A stretch of 64,000 nt of DNA from Symbiodinium microadriaticum (GCA_001939145.1 LSRX01000692.1:205548-269547); one strand, 5' to 3'. Positions 1-13,359 are shown, counted from the first letter of the stretch. Program-made: numbers and translations. Notes: generated from the letters alone by a model not told the origin.

Positions 1-3000
1 AGTCCAAGGCTATTGCTACAAGTGAAGTGCTGCTGTTGATGCCGATTTTGCAACACTTCCTGGACATGACCAGTCCAGGCCGCCGTGGCAACGCACAAGC
101 GCGCGCCGTCGACACCCTCCACGCATAGTGGAGAAACGTTGTCGAGGCACACGGTGGGGGGATTGTAACATCATCACAACATCAAGCCGCTGGCATTCTT
201 GCTCATGCGACCTTTTCTCAGGTCGATGTCGGACAACTCGCGAGAGGCGAGCACATGCGAGGACTCACCACGAAAACTCAAGGTGGTCAGCCACACCTAA
301 TGGGAACCAGAATCCTGACCGCGAACCTCGACAATTCCTCGTGACGAAGCTAGCTCATCTGCCCTTGTACGATCAGTCTGCATGGCTTTGGCTACTGGCA
401 CGATGCCAAGGAAGATCACCCCGATAGGCACCACTCCAACATTCAGCAACCGAGCAACCATTTGAGAACGTGTTTTCTCTTGTTTGATGTGTTCCATGCA
501 ACAAGCAGCACAAGGTTGCATACATCGTGCCGTGCAGCTTCTTCGCAGGACACAAGTTCCATTGCTTCCGTCCTTAGCCCAGCGCCGTCCAGTATAGAGC
601 CTTTACAGAGAGTGGGGGGCCGGTGGTTGTGCCTGTGCGAGTTTCAATATGTTTGCCTATGTTTCAAGGTATCAGCTACTTTGGATGCGAAGCTGCCCAG
701 AGCCGTGGAAACTGCCGCCGAGCAGCCGACAAGCCAGGCAGGGCTAGCTGCTTGGCGCTGTCTGATGGCGGAAGCAGCGTACTGGTGCGCATGAGGGTAT
801 TGATGCGGTTTTCCTGGTTAGCCACCGTTTGCTCCACCCCCTAGTCCTAGCATGAAGCCCGTCTTCAACACGGTCGGCAGGCGATCCCTTGCCGCACGCT
901 CCTGACGATGCCTGCTCAGTCATGGTTAGCGTTTCCGTCTTTGAAGAGCCTGCGTCCAGAGAGCGCCGCACGTTGAGACGAGAAAGCAATGCTGGCATTC
1001 TTTTGGAACTCAGCTGCTTCGAATCTGGACGCGAGAGGCTGCGCTGGAATCGTGTTGTTGACTAACTTTTCAGCCTGCTAAAACTGTGTGCCCACGAGCC
1101 TCACAAGGCATGCCCAGTTGTGGCAATTTTCTGCACGGAAGAAAGCTGCAACAACACAATTTCCGGCCGGCTGTGTCACAACAGGTTCCTGCTGAGCGCA
1201 TGATTTTTTCGAATTGATGCAAGAAATAGCACTGTGAAGATTTGCGAAGCATCTTCCGCAGTCTACAGCAGACATGCGACATACTGTACCATGTTCGTGG
1301 TGCCACAGTTCCTGTTTGATGAATTGATGCTTCCCATAATATGCTGGTGATGCAATAAGCCTGGACCAGCAGACTCCAGCGACCTTCTCTTTTCCACAGC
1401 ATGTGGTTCCTGCACAGAAGCCGGCCACGTGCAGCAGATTCTCTTTCGCCACTGCTTCCCTTACAGCTACTTTTGCTGATCCCGACACGCTCCCTTGGAC
1501 AACACGGCTTCGCTTGCATCAGGCCGAGCCCCGTCCCGCACACGGCCTTGGCAAGTCTTGGCCACATCAGCGGGTGCCGGGATGTTTTACTGGATTCGGC
1601 TCAAGCCACTGGCTGCGGGCACGTGTGCCCAGGCTGGCGGATATTTAAGCCTTGTGGGTGCCTGTGTATGTCTTTGAGGCCATTGACTGATTAATGTAGA
1701 TGTGTAAATCAGCAGAGTTCTGGAGAGGGCCTTAGCCGCATCCCTCTCCCCGCCCGTCATGTTTTTTCAATGCCTTCTTCATCCACCCTCCTTTGCTGTG
1801 GCCTGTGCTACAAGTAGCTCTTCTGTGCGGCTGTGACGTATACTTTTCACCTTGATCACATCTCTCTCCTTGCAGATGTAGAAAGATAGACCATGTGTGT
1901 CGTGTGTTCGTGTGGTTGTGTGCAGGCGTACGTATATCCGGATGTTGAATGGAAACTGAGCGAAAGATTTTTAGGGAGTTATGCAACAGGCAAATGCGTT
2001 ATCGCAAACTTTTAGAGTATAGCAGGCAAAGCCACCCAGCAAACCGGCCTGGTTATATTATGTATATACAAACTCCAAATGCAAGATGGTTTAGGCACCT
2101 GCTTCATCAGCACCTAAGCAGGGCCAAACTAAAGCGCGTACAGATTTGCAATCAAAATCTCGTGGCCCAGGACACACCGTGCAATCTTTCCTCCATGCAT
2201 GTGTTTGTGCGTGCATGTCTGTGTTTGTACTTACCTATCTTCTCCACATGCGTCTGTACGCGGGCACTCGCGACTGATGAATCGTTGACATATCATGAGC
2301 GCCGAGCATGCTATCGTCCATCTTCTGCTGCATGCTCGCACTGTGCCTGGCACCAGCAGTCTTGCTTTGGATGTGTTGGGATACGAATGATACGAACGAC
2401 ACGCGATCATGTCTAATTGCGACGGTGTAGCCTGCAGACGAGCAGATTTGGATTTGGTTGCATGTTGGTGTTTCGGCAATTTGTAACTGCAACGCAGGCG
2501 TGCACTGGTCAGTGCAATTCAGCTTGAGCAAAGCAAAGAAGGTACAACTCTTGTGCACGCATTTTCGGTGTACCTTTTTGCCGCCGTTTCTCACTTGCTG
2601 TACCTACTACTATCATCGAGTGTCGCGTTTTGCCACGATGTTTCTTTCGTTTGCCCCACCTGCTTCTTGACATGACTGGAGCCTCCGACTTGAGCACTAT
2701 CGGTTTGGATTGACGAAGTTGTTGTCAGGATGTCTTTCACAAGCAATGCTTAGCTGAACAAGCCTGGCACTTGTAATCTGCAAAGCTTGCGTACCTAAGG
2801 CTCTGAACCCCTGCGAGTGTAGGGTCGGTAGGTAAAAAAAGCACCGTAGGCCCAATTCCCTTGAGCAGAGACGATGCGGGATGAGCAGTTCCTGTAACAA
2901 CCGGACATGCACCTCTGCAAGTTATAATGGCAAAGCTGGGACGCACAAAATGTAAGCAGGAAGCACAGAATGAAATCCTGTCTAACACTCATATGAAAGC

Positions 3001-3040
3001 ATCTTAAACCATATCATGCGCACATATGCATGCATGCGCG

Positions 3041-3160
3041 TATGTGTGTGTGTGTGATCGTGTGTGTGATCTATCTATCTATCTATCTTATCTAATCTAA
3101 TCTACTCTACTCTAATCTAATCTAAGCTATCTATCTGTCTATCTATTTATATACATACAT
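3041..3160. repeat. TG and TCTA microsatellite
   Basis: A (TG)n run is followed by tandem TCTA/TCTAA units. The matching place in copy B (about 10,455-10,520) has a shorter TG run and a TATA run instead, so the tract has diverged since the duplication. Confidence 0.85.
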
Positions 3161-3887
3161 ATACACGTAGAAACATGCGTACATACATAGAACGTCTCGC
3201 ACTGCGAGCACCAGCTGTGCCCACCGACCGTTTTTGCCCCAGTGGCCCTAGTGATCCCAACTGGTGCGATTCCTCGTCCGGAAGAGACGGTCCAGTTTGC
3301 CCACTTGTCATGCTTGCCTCTGGAAGCATCGAGCGAAATGCGCCCAGACCGAAGTAGGGCCTGGCTCTGTCGAATTCTTTCCTTCCCACCGTGCTTTGGC
3401 AGACCATGCTTGGACTTGTCCGAGTGTAGGCGTTCGAAAAATGCAGGAAGAGCGCGAGAAGAGCGCACAAGTCTAGATCGACCGCGACGAAGACGTGGGC
3501 TCTTGGAAACTTGGATAGGCCTTTCAGGCCAGTAGGCAAGTGGGGCAAGAGGAAGGGATCGGTCGGTGGTCCGGAGGACTCAAGCAGCAGAATCGTTCGC
3601 ACCGAACCCGAACCAGTGCAGCAAGCAGAGTGGCCGAGATCATGTATCGATGGGCATGCACTCGAGCTGCAAACCCGCGTCATGGTCATGGCAATTCAAG
3701 GTATCTGTGTGGATATGAGGGGGATTCAGTAAGAAGTCCTGTGACGCCTCTCCTGGTTTGAGGTCGAGGCTTGGGGTGCACAGGACGGAGAAGAAATCCG
3801 CAAGGCAACAAGAAGAGAGCAGCCCAACCAACAAAAGGGTTTGCATGCATTCGCTCTCTCTTTGTCTCTCTTATGTGTCTACATATC

Positions 3888-3906
3888 TATGTGTATATAT
3901 ATATAC

Positions 3907-3949
<43 letters not shown>

Positions 3950-4033
3950 AACATATATACATATACATATACATATACACACACATTTATATATATATAT
4001 ATGTATATATGTATATACATACATATACATATG

Positions 4034-4066
<33 letters not shown>

Positions 4067-4067
4067 T
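3888..4067. repeat. TATACA/TA microsatellite
   Basis: An ATATAC hexamer array and (TA)n runs with embedded (AC)n. The ORFs reading I-Y-I-Y or I-H-I-H here are artefacts of this repeat. It is longer than its copy-B counterpart at 11,238-11,398. Confidence 0.95.
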
Positions 4068-5271
4068 GTTTGTTTATTTCCTATCTCACGACATCTGATT
4101 GCAATGCCACTGCGGTGTCGGTGTGAAGGCTGTGCTGCATCAATGAAGTACCTTGCCGGCGGCTCAGATGTCGGGGCCAAAATTCGACTGGGTTTGAGGA
4201 CTGAGGTGCTGGGTCGGGTATTTCTTCAGGTGCGCGGACAACCACCCAAGACGTTTCCGGTTTACTGGATGCCCTCCTCGCACTCTTGCATCAAACAGCA
4301 AGCTTTTGACTGAGTGGGCAAACCACGCGAAACCGACGGCCAGCAACAGAGCTCCGATGAGTAAGTTACTGCGGCCAGTCATAGGCACCCCCTGCCTTGT
4401 TGCATGGAGAAGAGGGCAGTGCTTTGCAGCCATGTGACGAGGTGCTGAGCGTAGCTGTTTGGGCTTTGGCCCATGCGGCAAAGGTGAAGACAAGGCCAGA
4501 AGATGCAACATACATAACAGGATAACCTCTGTGAGTCTTCCTGTAAGAGAGGCTGTGTTGTCAAGGACTTCCTGTGAGGTTTCTTGTGAGGAAGTCCGCA
4601 TCGCGAGAGTTCCTGTGAGTTGGTGCCATGTTTGACTGTTTGCAAGTTTTGATCTTCAAGCGACGTGGTGAAGGCAGCCAGCACGGACGCGTGTTTTCAC
4701 TCTCCTCATAAGAAGCCTCACAAGTTTACTCACAAGCATCCTTGCAAGAAAAGACTCTTGCAACATAAACTCACAAGGATATAGCTTGTATGCTGCCGAA
4801 GCAACTTCTAGCGAGAGTCTCTTGCTCAGCTTCCTTCCATCAGGCTACGACCTGCAAGCTCAGGCCGGAGATGCGAAACTTTAATGTTTCTGCATGCACC
4901 TTTGGTGTCAAAGACTGCTTGCCTTGCCAGGGCTGCCGGGGTTCTACCACACCACCGAGGTCAGCCCCGAAGCGAGCTGCTACCCTTTGAGTGTATACTA
5001 CTAATGTCTACCATATGTCTACCATTTTTGATGCAGGAGCTCCGCAGCGAGATGCGGTCGCTGGCGTCCCGCTGCTCCGGATTTTCCGTGAGGACAGCGC
5101 CTGCGGCTGAAGGATAGTGACTGCAGTCTTGCTGGTTGTGGGTATGGTTGTGGTTGCTGCCCGGTGTTATCGTCGCTACCGCTGTCGTATCGTAATCGTC
5201 AGCACTGTTGTCCTCCGCCTTGGTCGCGCCTGACGTCGACGGGGAGGCCTGAGGATGACAGTTCCATCACC

Positions 5272-7487
5272 GAAGCAGCTGAGTTCCAAGAGACTGCCAG
5301 CGCTTGTGTCAATGCCAGCGGGCCGCTTTCAACTCTGAGTTGCAGCTTTGACGATTTTACAGCATGTGGTTCCTGCGCCACATGCTGTAAAATCGTCAAA
5401 GCTGCAACTCAGAGTTGAAAGCGGCCCGCCGGCATGACACAAGCGGCATGGAATTGCTCCTAGCATCCGCGTATGCAGTCCAGGGGATGAGCTTCAATTT
5501 CCCGTGTCGTCAGACCGCGTGCTGGCAGAACTTCAAAACGCTCTAAGACTCTAGCCCCCTATAGACTTGCATTTGGAGTTGTGAGCACGCTGGCCGCTCC
5601 AGCCACTTGGATTGCAGACAGCGAAACCACCGAATTCGAATCCGAACTCGACTTCGTGCAAGAGCGCGAGGCAAACCTGAAGAGAGGCGCAACAGGAGGG
5701 CTGCCCACCCAGAAAACAGAGATGTTGCTACAGGTTTCTTGCGCAGCATCGCGCAGCGCGAACGATATGTATAGTGCCACCGCATATGAGAGAGGTGCTG
5801 CTACGACGCTGCGCCCTCGAAGAAAGTCTCTTAGTTTCATGTTGGTGAGGATTGCGGATTGACAAGGAAGTACCTCGAAGAAGGGCCTGAAGCGACTGCA
5901 GGCCACAAAGCCGTCACCAAAAGACTGCAAAAGCCCCATGCAGCCCGGGCCGCATCTCTCGGTCTCAGGTCCCTATCGTGGTATCGCTTTTTGCAGAATG
6001 CAAGTGTGAGACCACTTTAAGTTCGGCTGGCATGTGTCATGTTCGGCCGGACCTCTACAAGTGAAGTGAGGTATTTTGCCTAGAGAAAAGGTCTCGTGCA
6101 TCGGAGAATGCGGAATGTGGCCGATGCAAGCATAGGTTAGATGCCCGGCACCTACGATGTCCGCGCGTTTCAAGCAGCTGGTGGCGCATTGCCTCACGAG
6201 TGCCTTACGGCACAGACTATGTTGAGCGTTCACAGCATTGCTTACTCAATGACACTCGTGGCATGGGCTGCGATCTCGTTTCCAGGGCCAAGCATTCTAA
6301 GTGCCCAGTTTGAGCCTCAACTTAAGCAATGGCCATGTCCCCGAGCAACTGGCGCAGCCTGCTGAGCGAGGCCAGGACCTTCTTGCAAAAATCCAGAGCC
6401 CCCCCCATTGAAGGGTGCTGCGTCACTGCTATCAGGCCTCGTGTTTGTCTGGGGCCTACAAAATCTGTTCAGGCCTCAGATGTGTCGTCTTTGAAGGAGG
6501 GGCGCCATGAGGTAGAGACCCTTGGCGTGCCTGGAAGTATTCATGTTTGCATAGTGGCAAAGAGAGCTATAAATCAAGCTTTGGATTTCTTTCAGGCTCA
6601 GACTTGCGATCCCTGCTGCCCGCCGCTCGCCAAGAAGGTATTGTTTTCACATCTGACGCATTGTTATATATGGTGCAGATGCCCCAAATGAGGCCTGTGC
6701 TGATGTGCATGCCAAAAGATGCTATGCAGAGCACCAAGACAACCGGATGTGCCAACACCCGCCCAGCGGTGCCCACACTTTGCATGTTATCCTTCACATC
6801 CTCGCCGGAAAGGGGGCCAAGCGAAAGAAATGGCCTCGGTCTCCCATCAGGAGTCGAGGCTCACGGAAGGCAAGACATGTTCGATTGCGGGTCAGTTTCA
6901 TGGCCTACTCGTGTCGGAAGTTCAACCCGTCCCAACTTTCGTGTCCACATTCTCAGTTTCAGCTTAGCTTAAAGTGGCGATTGCACAACTCCTGGTGCAA
7001 AACAGCTTAAGCCTTGAGCTAGCTTCTCCTTCTGCGCAGGCGCTTGGAGTGGTTGAGATGAACGGAGTGTGGGTGGAATACGACCCCGACAGCAGCTCGA
7101 TTGAGCGGAAAATTTGTGGTCACCAAGTTGCAGCAAGAGGCCGAGAGGCACAACGTCCTGTTTTACTGAGGTGATCCCTACGATCCCCGGACGGCGCCTC
7201 TGCTGCCACCCAGACCGATGCGCAACCAGGCACCTGCAGCAATGCGCCTCTGCAAGAGCCGTGTAATGAAAAGAACCAAAAAGCTGCTGAAACGCCGCCG
7301 CTTGTCTCTCTGCACTGTACTTATTGTTGTGTCTTGGGTGTTTGTCTGTTTGCTTCATTTAACACAGCACGACCCTGCAAAAGGCATGCCTATAGGACAG
7401 GGGGTCTTGTGTCATGCCAGGCAGTTTTCAACATGCGCTCTGACCCGCCCAAGGAGGACCAGCTTTTGGTTCACAGCAGACTAGTGA
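5272..7487. other. Spacer between the tandem copies; no confirmed gene
   Basis: This sequence is present once in the window. A few segments look exon-like: 5581-5720 (acidic, reading SETTEFESELDFVQE), 6329-6400 (reading MSPSNWRSLLSEARTFLQ) and 7039-7110 (reading ALGVVEMNGVWVEYDP after an AG). They do not join in a consistent phase and match no family I know. Treat them as possible exons of an unidentified + strand gene or as noise. Confidence 0.4.
5320..5427. repeat. Perfect 50-bp inverted repeat with 8-nt loop
   Basis: Bases 5320-5369 are exactly complementary to 5378-5427, separated by an 8-base loop (5370-5377). The pairing continues imperfectly outward to about 5303 and 5444. The structure starts about 50 bp past the 3' end of copy A. 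The loop-proximal bases (GCATGTGGTTCCTGCG) also occur inside the duplicated unit near 1400 and 8808, which suggests the hairpin captured a fragment of that unit. Transcribed RNA would form a long near-perfect stem. Confidence 0.95.
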
Positions 7488-10400
7488 AGTCCAAGGCTAT
7501 TGCTACAAGTGAAGTGCTGCTGTTGATGCCGATTTTGCAACACTTCCTGGACATGACCAGTCCAGGCCGCCGTGGCAACGCACAAGCGCGCGCCGTCGAC
7601 ACCCTCCACGCATAGTGGAGAAACGTTGTCGAGGCACACGGTGGGGGGATTGTAACATCATCACAACATCAAGCCGCTGGCATTCTTGCTCATGCGACCT
7701 TTTCTCAGGTCGATGTCGGACAACTCGCGAGAGGCGAGCACATGCGAGGACTCACCACGAAAACTCAAGGTGGTCAGCCACACCTAATGGGAACCAGAAT
7801 CCTGACCGCGAACCTCGACAATTCCTCGTGACGAAGCTAGCTCATCTGCCCTTGTACGATCAGTCTGCATGGCTTTGGCTGAATGTGTTTTCTCTTGTTT
7901 GATGTGTTCCATGCAACAAGCAGCACAAGGTTGCATACATCGTGCCGTGCAGCGTTTTCGCAGGACACACGTTCCATTGCTTCCGTCCCGAGCCCAGCGC
8001 CGTCCAGTATAGAGCCTTTACAGAGAGTGGTGGGCCGGTGGTTGTGCCTGTGCGAGTTTCAATATGTTTGCCTATGTTTCAAGGTATCAGCTACTTTGGA
8101 TGCGAAGCTGCCCAGAGCCGTGGAAACTGCCGCCGAGCAGCCGACAAGCCAGGCAGGGCTAGCTGCTTGGCGCTGTCTGATGGCGGAAGCAGCGTACTGG
8201 TGCGCATGAGGGTATTGATGCGGTTTTCCTGGTTAGCCACCGTTTGCTCCACCCCCTAGCCCTAGCATGAAGCCCGTCTTCAACACGGTCGGCAGGCGAT
8301 CCCTTGCCGCACGCTCCTGACGATGCCTGCTCAGTCATGGTTAGCGTTTCCGTCTTTGAAGAGCCTGCGTCCAGAGAGCGCCGCACGTTGAGACGAGAAA
8401 GCAATGCTGGCATTCTTTTGGAACTCAGCTGCTTCGAATCTGGACGCGAGAGGCTGCGCTGGAATCGTGTTGTTGACTAACTTTTCAGCCTGCTAAAACT
8501 GTGTGCCCACGAGCCTCACAAGGCATGCCCAGTTGTGGCAATTTTCTGCACGGAAGAAAGCTGCAACAACACAATTTCCGGCCGGCTGTGTCACAACAGG
8601 TTCCTGCTGAGCGCTTGATTTTTTCGAATTGATGCAAGAAATAGCACTGTGAAGATTTGCGAAGCATCTTCCGCAGTCTACAGCAGCCATCTGACACACA
8701 GTGTTCGTGGTGCCACAGTTCCTGTTTGGTGAATTGATGCTTCCCATAATATGCTGGTGATGCAATAAGCCTGGACCAGCAGACTCCAGCGACCTTCTCT
8801 TTTCCACAGCATGTGGTTCCTGCGCAGAAGCCGGCCACGTGCAGCAGATTCTCTTTTGCCACTGCTTCCCTTACAGCTACTTTTGCTGATCCCGACACGC
8901 TCCCTTGGACAACACGGCTTCGTTTGCATCAGGCCGAGCCCCGTCCCGCACACGGCCTTGGCAAGTCTAGGCCACATCAGCGTGTGCCGGGATGTTTTGC
9001 TGGATTCGGCTCGAGCCACTGGCTGCGGGCACGTGTGCCCAGGCTGGCGGATATTTAAGCCTTGTGGATGCCCGTGTATGTCTTGTGGCCATTGACTGAT
9101 TAATGTAGATGTGTAAATCAGAAGAGTTCTGGAGAGGGCCTTAGCCGCATCCCTCTCCCCGCCCGTCATGTTTTTTCTATGCCTTCTTCATCCACCCTCC
9201 TTTGCTGTGGCCTGTGCTACAAGTAGCTCTTCTGTGTGAGTATGACTTATACTTTTCACCTTGATCACCTCTCACTCCTTGCAGATGTAGAAAGATAGAC
9301 CATGTGTGTCGTGTGGTTGTGTGCAGGCGTACGTATATCCGGATGCTGAATGGAAACTGAGCGAAAGACTTTTAGGGTGTTATGCAACAGGCAAACGCGT
9401 TATCGCAAACTTTTAGAGTATAGCAGGCAAAGCCACCCAGCAAACCAGCCTGGTTATATTATGTATATACAAATTCCAAATGCAAGATGGTTTAGTTACC
9501 TGCTTCATAAGCACCCATGGAGGGCCAAACTAAAGTGCATAAAGATTTGCAATCAAAATCTCGTGGCCCAGGACACCCGGTGCAATCTTTCCTCCATGTA
9601 TGTGTTTGTGCATGCATGTCAATGATTGTACTTACCCATTTGTTCCACATGCGTACCTACACGGGCACTCGCGACAGATGAATCGTTGACACATCATGAG
9701 CGCCGAGCATGCTATCGTCCATCCACTGCTGCATGCTCGCACTGTGCCTGGCGCCAGCAGTCTTGCTTTGGATGTGCTGGGATACGAATGATACGAAAGA
9801 CACACGATCATGTCTAATGTCGAGGGTGTAGCCTGCAGACGAGCAGATTTGGATTTGGTTACATGGTGATGTTTCGGCATCTGTAACCGAAATGCTTCAA
9901 GCAGGGGTGCACTGGTCAGTGCACTTCAGCATGAGCAAAGCAAAACAGGTACAACTCTTGTGCACGCGTTTTCGGTGTACCTTCTTGCCGCCGTTTCTCA
10001 CTTGCTGTACCTACTAATAACATCGAGTGTCGCGTTTTGCCACGATGTTTCCTTCGTTTGCTCCACCTGCTTCTTGACATGACTGGAGTCTCCGACTTGA
10101 GCACTATCGGTTTGGATTGACGAAGTTGTTGTCAGGATGTCTTTCACAAGCAATGCGTAGCTGAACAAGCCTGGCACTTGTAATCTGCAAAGCTTGCGTA
10201 CCTAAGGCTCTGAACCCCGAGCTGCAAATGTAGGGTCGGTAGGTAAAGAAAAGCACCGTAGGCCCAAATCCCTTGAGCAGAGACGATGCGGGATGAGCAG
10301 TTCCTGTAACAACCGTGACATGCACCTCCGCAAGTTATAATGGCAAAGCTGGAACGAACAGAATGTAAGCAGGAAGCACAGAATGAAATCCTGTCTAATA

Positions 10401-11237
10401 ATCATATGGAAGCATCTCAAACCATATCATGCCCACATATGCATACACGCGCGTATGTGTGTGTGTGTGTCTATCTATCATCTATGTGTATATATATATA
10501 TATACGTATATACACGTATATACATGTGTACATACACAGCACATCTCGCACTGCGAGCACAGCTGTGCCCACCGGCCGTTGTTGCCCCAGTGGCCCTTGT
10601 GATCCCAACTGGTGCCATTCCTCGTCCGGAAGAGACGGTCCATTTTGCCCACTTGTCATGCTTGCCTCTGGAAGCATCGAGCGAAATGCGCCCAGACCGA
10701 AGTAGGGCCTGGCTCTGTCGACTTCTTTCCTTCCCACCGTGCTTTGGCAGACCATGCTTGGACTTGTCCGAGTGTAGGCGTTCGAAAAATGCAGGAAGAG
10801 CGCGAGAAGAGCGCACAAGTCTAGATCGACCGCGACGAAGACGTGGGCTCTTGGAAACTTGGATAGGCCTTTCAGGCCAGTAGGCAAGTGGGGCAAGAGG
10901 AAGGGATCGGTCGGTGGTCCGGAGGACTCAAGCAGCAGAATCGTTCGCACCGAACCCGAACCAGTGCAGCAAGCAGAGTGGCCGAGATCATGTATCGATG
11001 GGCATGCACTCGAGCTGCAAACCCGCGTCATGGTCATGGCAATTCAAGGTATCTGTGTGGATATGAGGGGGATTCAGTAAGAAGTCCTGTGACGCCTCTC
11101 CTGGTTTGAGGTCGAGGCTTGGGGTGCACAGGACGGAGAAGAAATCCGCAAGGCAACAAGAAGAGAGCAGCCCAACCAACAAAAGGGTTTGGTATGCATT
11201 CGCTCTCTCTCTGTCTCTCTTATGTGTCTACATATCT

Positions 11238-11255
11238 ATGTGTATATATATATAC

Positions 11256-11286
<31 letters not shown>

Positions 11287-11364
11287 AACATATATACATA
11301 TACATATACACACACATTTATATATATATATATGTATATATGTATATACATACATATACATATG

Positions 11365-11397
<33 letters not shown>

Positions 11398-11398
11398 T
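11238..11398. repeat. TATACA/TA microsatellite, copy B
   Basis: Counterpart of 3888-4067 with fewer hexamer units. The open frames across it are low-complexity artefacts. Confidence 0.95.
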
Positions 11399-12525
11399 GT
11401 TTGTTTATTTCCTATCTCACGACATCTGATTGCAATGCCACTGCGGTGTCGGTGTGAAGGCTGTGCTGCATCAATGAAGTACCTTGCCGGCGGCTCAGAT
11501 GTCGGGGCCAAAATTCGACTGGGTTTGAGGACTGAGGTGCTGGGTCGGGTATTTCTTCAGGTGCGCGGACAACCACCCAAGACGTTTCCGGTTTACTGGA
11601 TGCCCTCCTCGCACTCTTGCATCAAACAGCAAGCTTTTGACTGAGTGGGCAAACCACGCGAAACCGACGGCCAGCAACAGAGCTCCGATGAGTAAGTTAC
11701 TGCGGCCAGTCATAGGCACCCCCTGCCTTGTTGCATGGAGAAGAGGGCAGTGCTTTGCAGCCATGTGACGAGGTGCTGAGCGTAGCTGTTTGGGCTTTGG
11801 CCCATGCGGCAAAGGTGAAGACAAGGCCAGAAGATGCAACATACATAAAAGGATAACCTCTGTGATGTTCTATGCTGGCAATGACTGGGTAGCGGCCAGA
11901 AGGTTTTGCCTGTGAGAACCCTGTGAGTCTTCCTGTAAGAGAGGCTGTGTTGTCAAGGACTTCCTGTGAGGTTTCTTGTGAGGACGTCCGCACCGCAGTT
12001 CCTGTGAGTTGGTGCCATGCTTTCGCACAGGTTTCGCACTGAGTTCCTCATAAGAAGCCTCACAAGTTTACTCTCAAGCATCCTTGCAAGAAAAGACTCC
12101 TGCAACATAAACTCACAAGGATAGCTTGTATGCTGCCGAAGCAACTTCTAGCGAGAGTCTCTTGCTCAGCTTCCTTCCATCAGGCTACGACCTGCAAGCT
12201 CAGGCCGGAGATGCGAAACTTTAATGTTTCTGCATACACCTTTGGTGTCAAAGACTGCTTGCCTTGCCAGGGCTGCCGGGGTTCTACCACACCACCGAGG
12301 TCAGCCCCGAAGCGAGCTGCTACCCTTTGAGTGTATACTACTAATGTCTACCATTTTTGATGCAGGAGCTCCGCAGCGAGATGCGGTCGCTGGCGTCCCG
12401 CTGCTCCGGATTTTCCATGAGGACAGCGCCTGCGGATAGAGATGGTGACTGCAGTCTTGCTGGTTGTGGGTATGGTTGTGGTTGCTGCCCGGTGTTATCG
12501 TCGCTACCGCTGTCGTATCGTAATC

Positions 12526-13135
12526 ACGAAAGCTAGCCTCCGTGGCTAGCCGAGTTTCTTACCAACCGAAAGGTTGCATCTAGGGGTGTGGGGAAGGGCC
12601 CCCGCCCAGGTGGGCATTTTTTGCGCGTATTTGGGGCTATTCCCCAGCTGGTGCTGGTTTTCGGCTGGTTCCCGCTCGGGTCCTTTTTGGGGTGTTTAAA
12701 TGTGGTGCTTCAGACTGCTCCCGAGTGGAAAAACGGCTCCCCGATGATGCTCATGATGCGCGTGTGTTGGCCCCAAGAAGCCCCCAATGATGCTCATGAT
12801 GCGCGCTTGTTGGCTTGGATTGGGATCCAAGAGGCCCCCAATGATGTTCGCGATGTGCGCTTGCTGGCTCCGAGAGGGACCCACGATATTCCCAACGATG
12901 CTTATGATCATGATAGCGCTTCAGGAAACGGCGGACATTAGGATGCCCACAAGACATCGGTGGTTTCAGCTTCTATTTGAAGAGGTTGGAGCAGAGCTTC
13001 ATGCACACACTTTGCTGTGAAGCCGCTTCTGAGTACAAAACCGGAGCCGTTGGCGTATATGCATGCTTGGCTGCGCTGGAAAGGCCTCGGTTGTTGACGC
13101 TTCTAGCTTTCGTCCCAGTCCCTCCTCCCCAAGTC
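12526..13135. mobile_element. Insertion within copy B with internal minisatellite
   Basis: Copy A reads continuously through this point (near 5185), whereas copy B is split, so these ~610 bases were inserted after the duplication or deleted cleanly from copy A. Near the left end is a small hairpin (GCTAGCC...GGCTAGC). At 12,735-12,925 a degenerate repeat of about 55-60 bp (core GATGATGCTCATGATGCGCG) occurs three to four times. There is no transposase ORF and no obvious long terminal inverted repeat. A non-autonomous element is likely, of unknown class. Confidence 0.6.
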
Positions 13136-13359
13136 GTCAGCACTGTTGTCCTCCGCCTTGGTCGCGCCTGACGTCGACGGGGAGGCCTGAGGATGACAGT
13201 TCCATCACCCAGCAGGTATTCTATTGAATGATCAAGCGTCTGCATCAGAAGGCGAGCAATCAAGATGTCACGGCATGACTGAAAACCACGCTTCGTGGTG
13301 AACATGAACTCTCGCGGCGAGTGTTAGGCAACCGGACCTTCAGAATGGGCATTCATGTC

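Larger units (their letters stand above)
1..5271. repeat. Tandem duplication, copy A (left end outside the window)
   Basis: Base 1 aligns with base 7488, and the two stretches stay collinear to 5271/13209, so this is a direct tandem repeat with a period of about 7.49 kb. Visible differences are a ~70 bp segment near 391-462 missing from copy B, different microsatellite lengths, and ~60 bp near 11,865-11,925 present only in copy B. Divergence is uneven. Roughly 3,240-4,520 is nearly identical to copy B, while 1,950-3,200 carries many substitutions. No protein family was recognised. The segment after 5035 (reading ELRSEMRSLASRC after an AG) could be an exon but is unsupported by homology. The long ORFs on both strands of this copy are not convincing genes. 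Confidence 0.9.
7488..13209. repeat. Tandem duplication, copy B
   Basis: This is the second copy of the unit at 1-5271, in the same orientation. The match ends at 13,209, where copy A continues with GAAGCAGCTG and copy B with CAGCAGG. A ~610 bp insertion (12,526-13,135) interrupts it. No gene was recognised in it. Confidence 0.9.

Noticed and set aside
3758-4180. Frames coding for Tyr-Ile or His-Ile repeats
   Set aside because: Pure translation of the TATACA/TA microsatellite.
10471-11037. 188-codon minus-strand frame, also present in copy A as 3,147-3,689
   Set aside because: The frame is kept in both copies, but so is almost every base of this stretch, so conservation says nothing. It runs into TA microsatellite, and no family is recognised.
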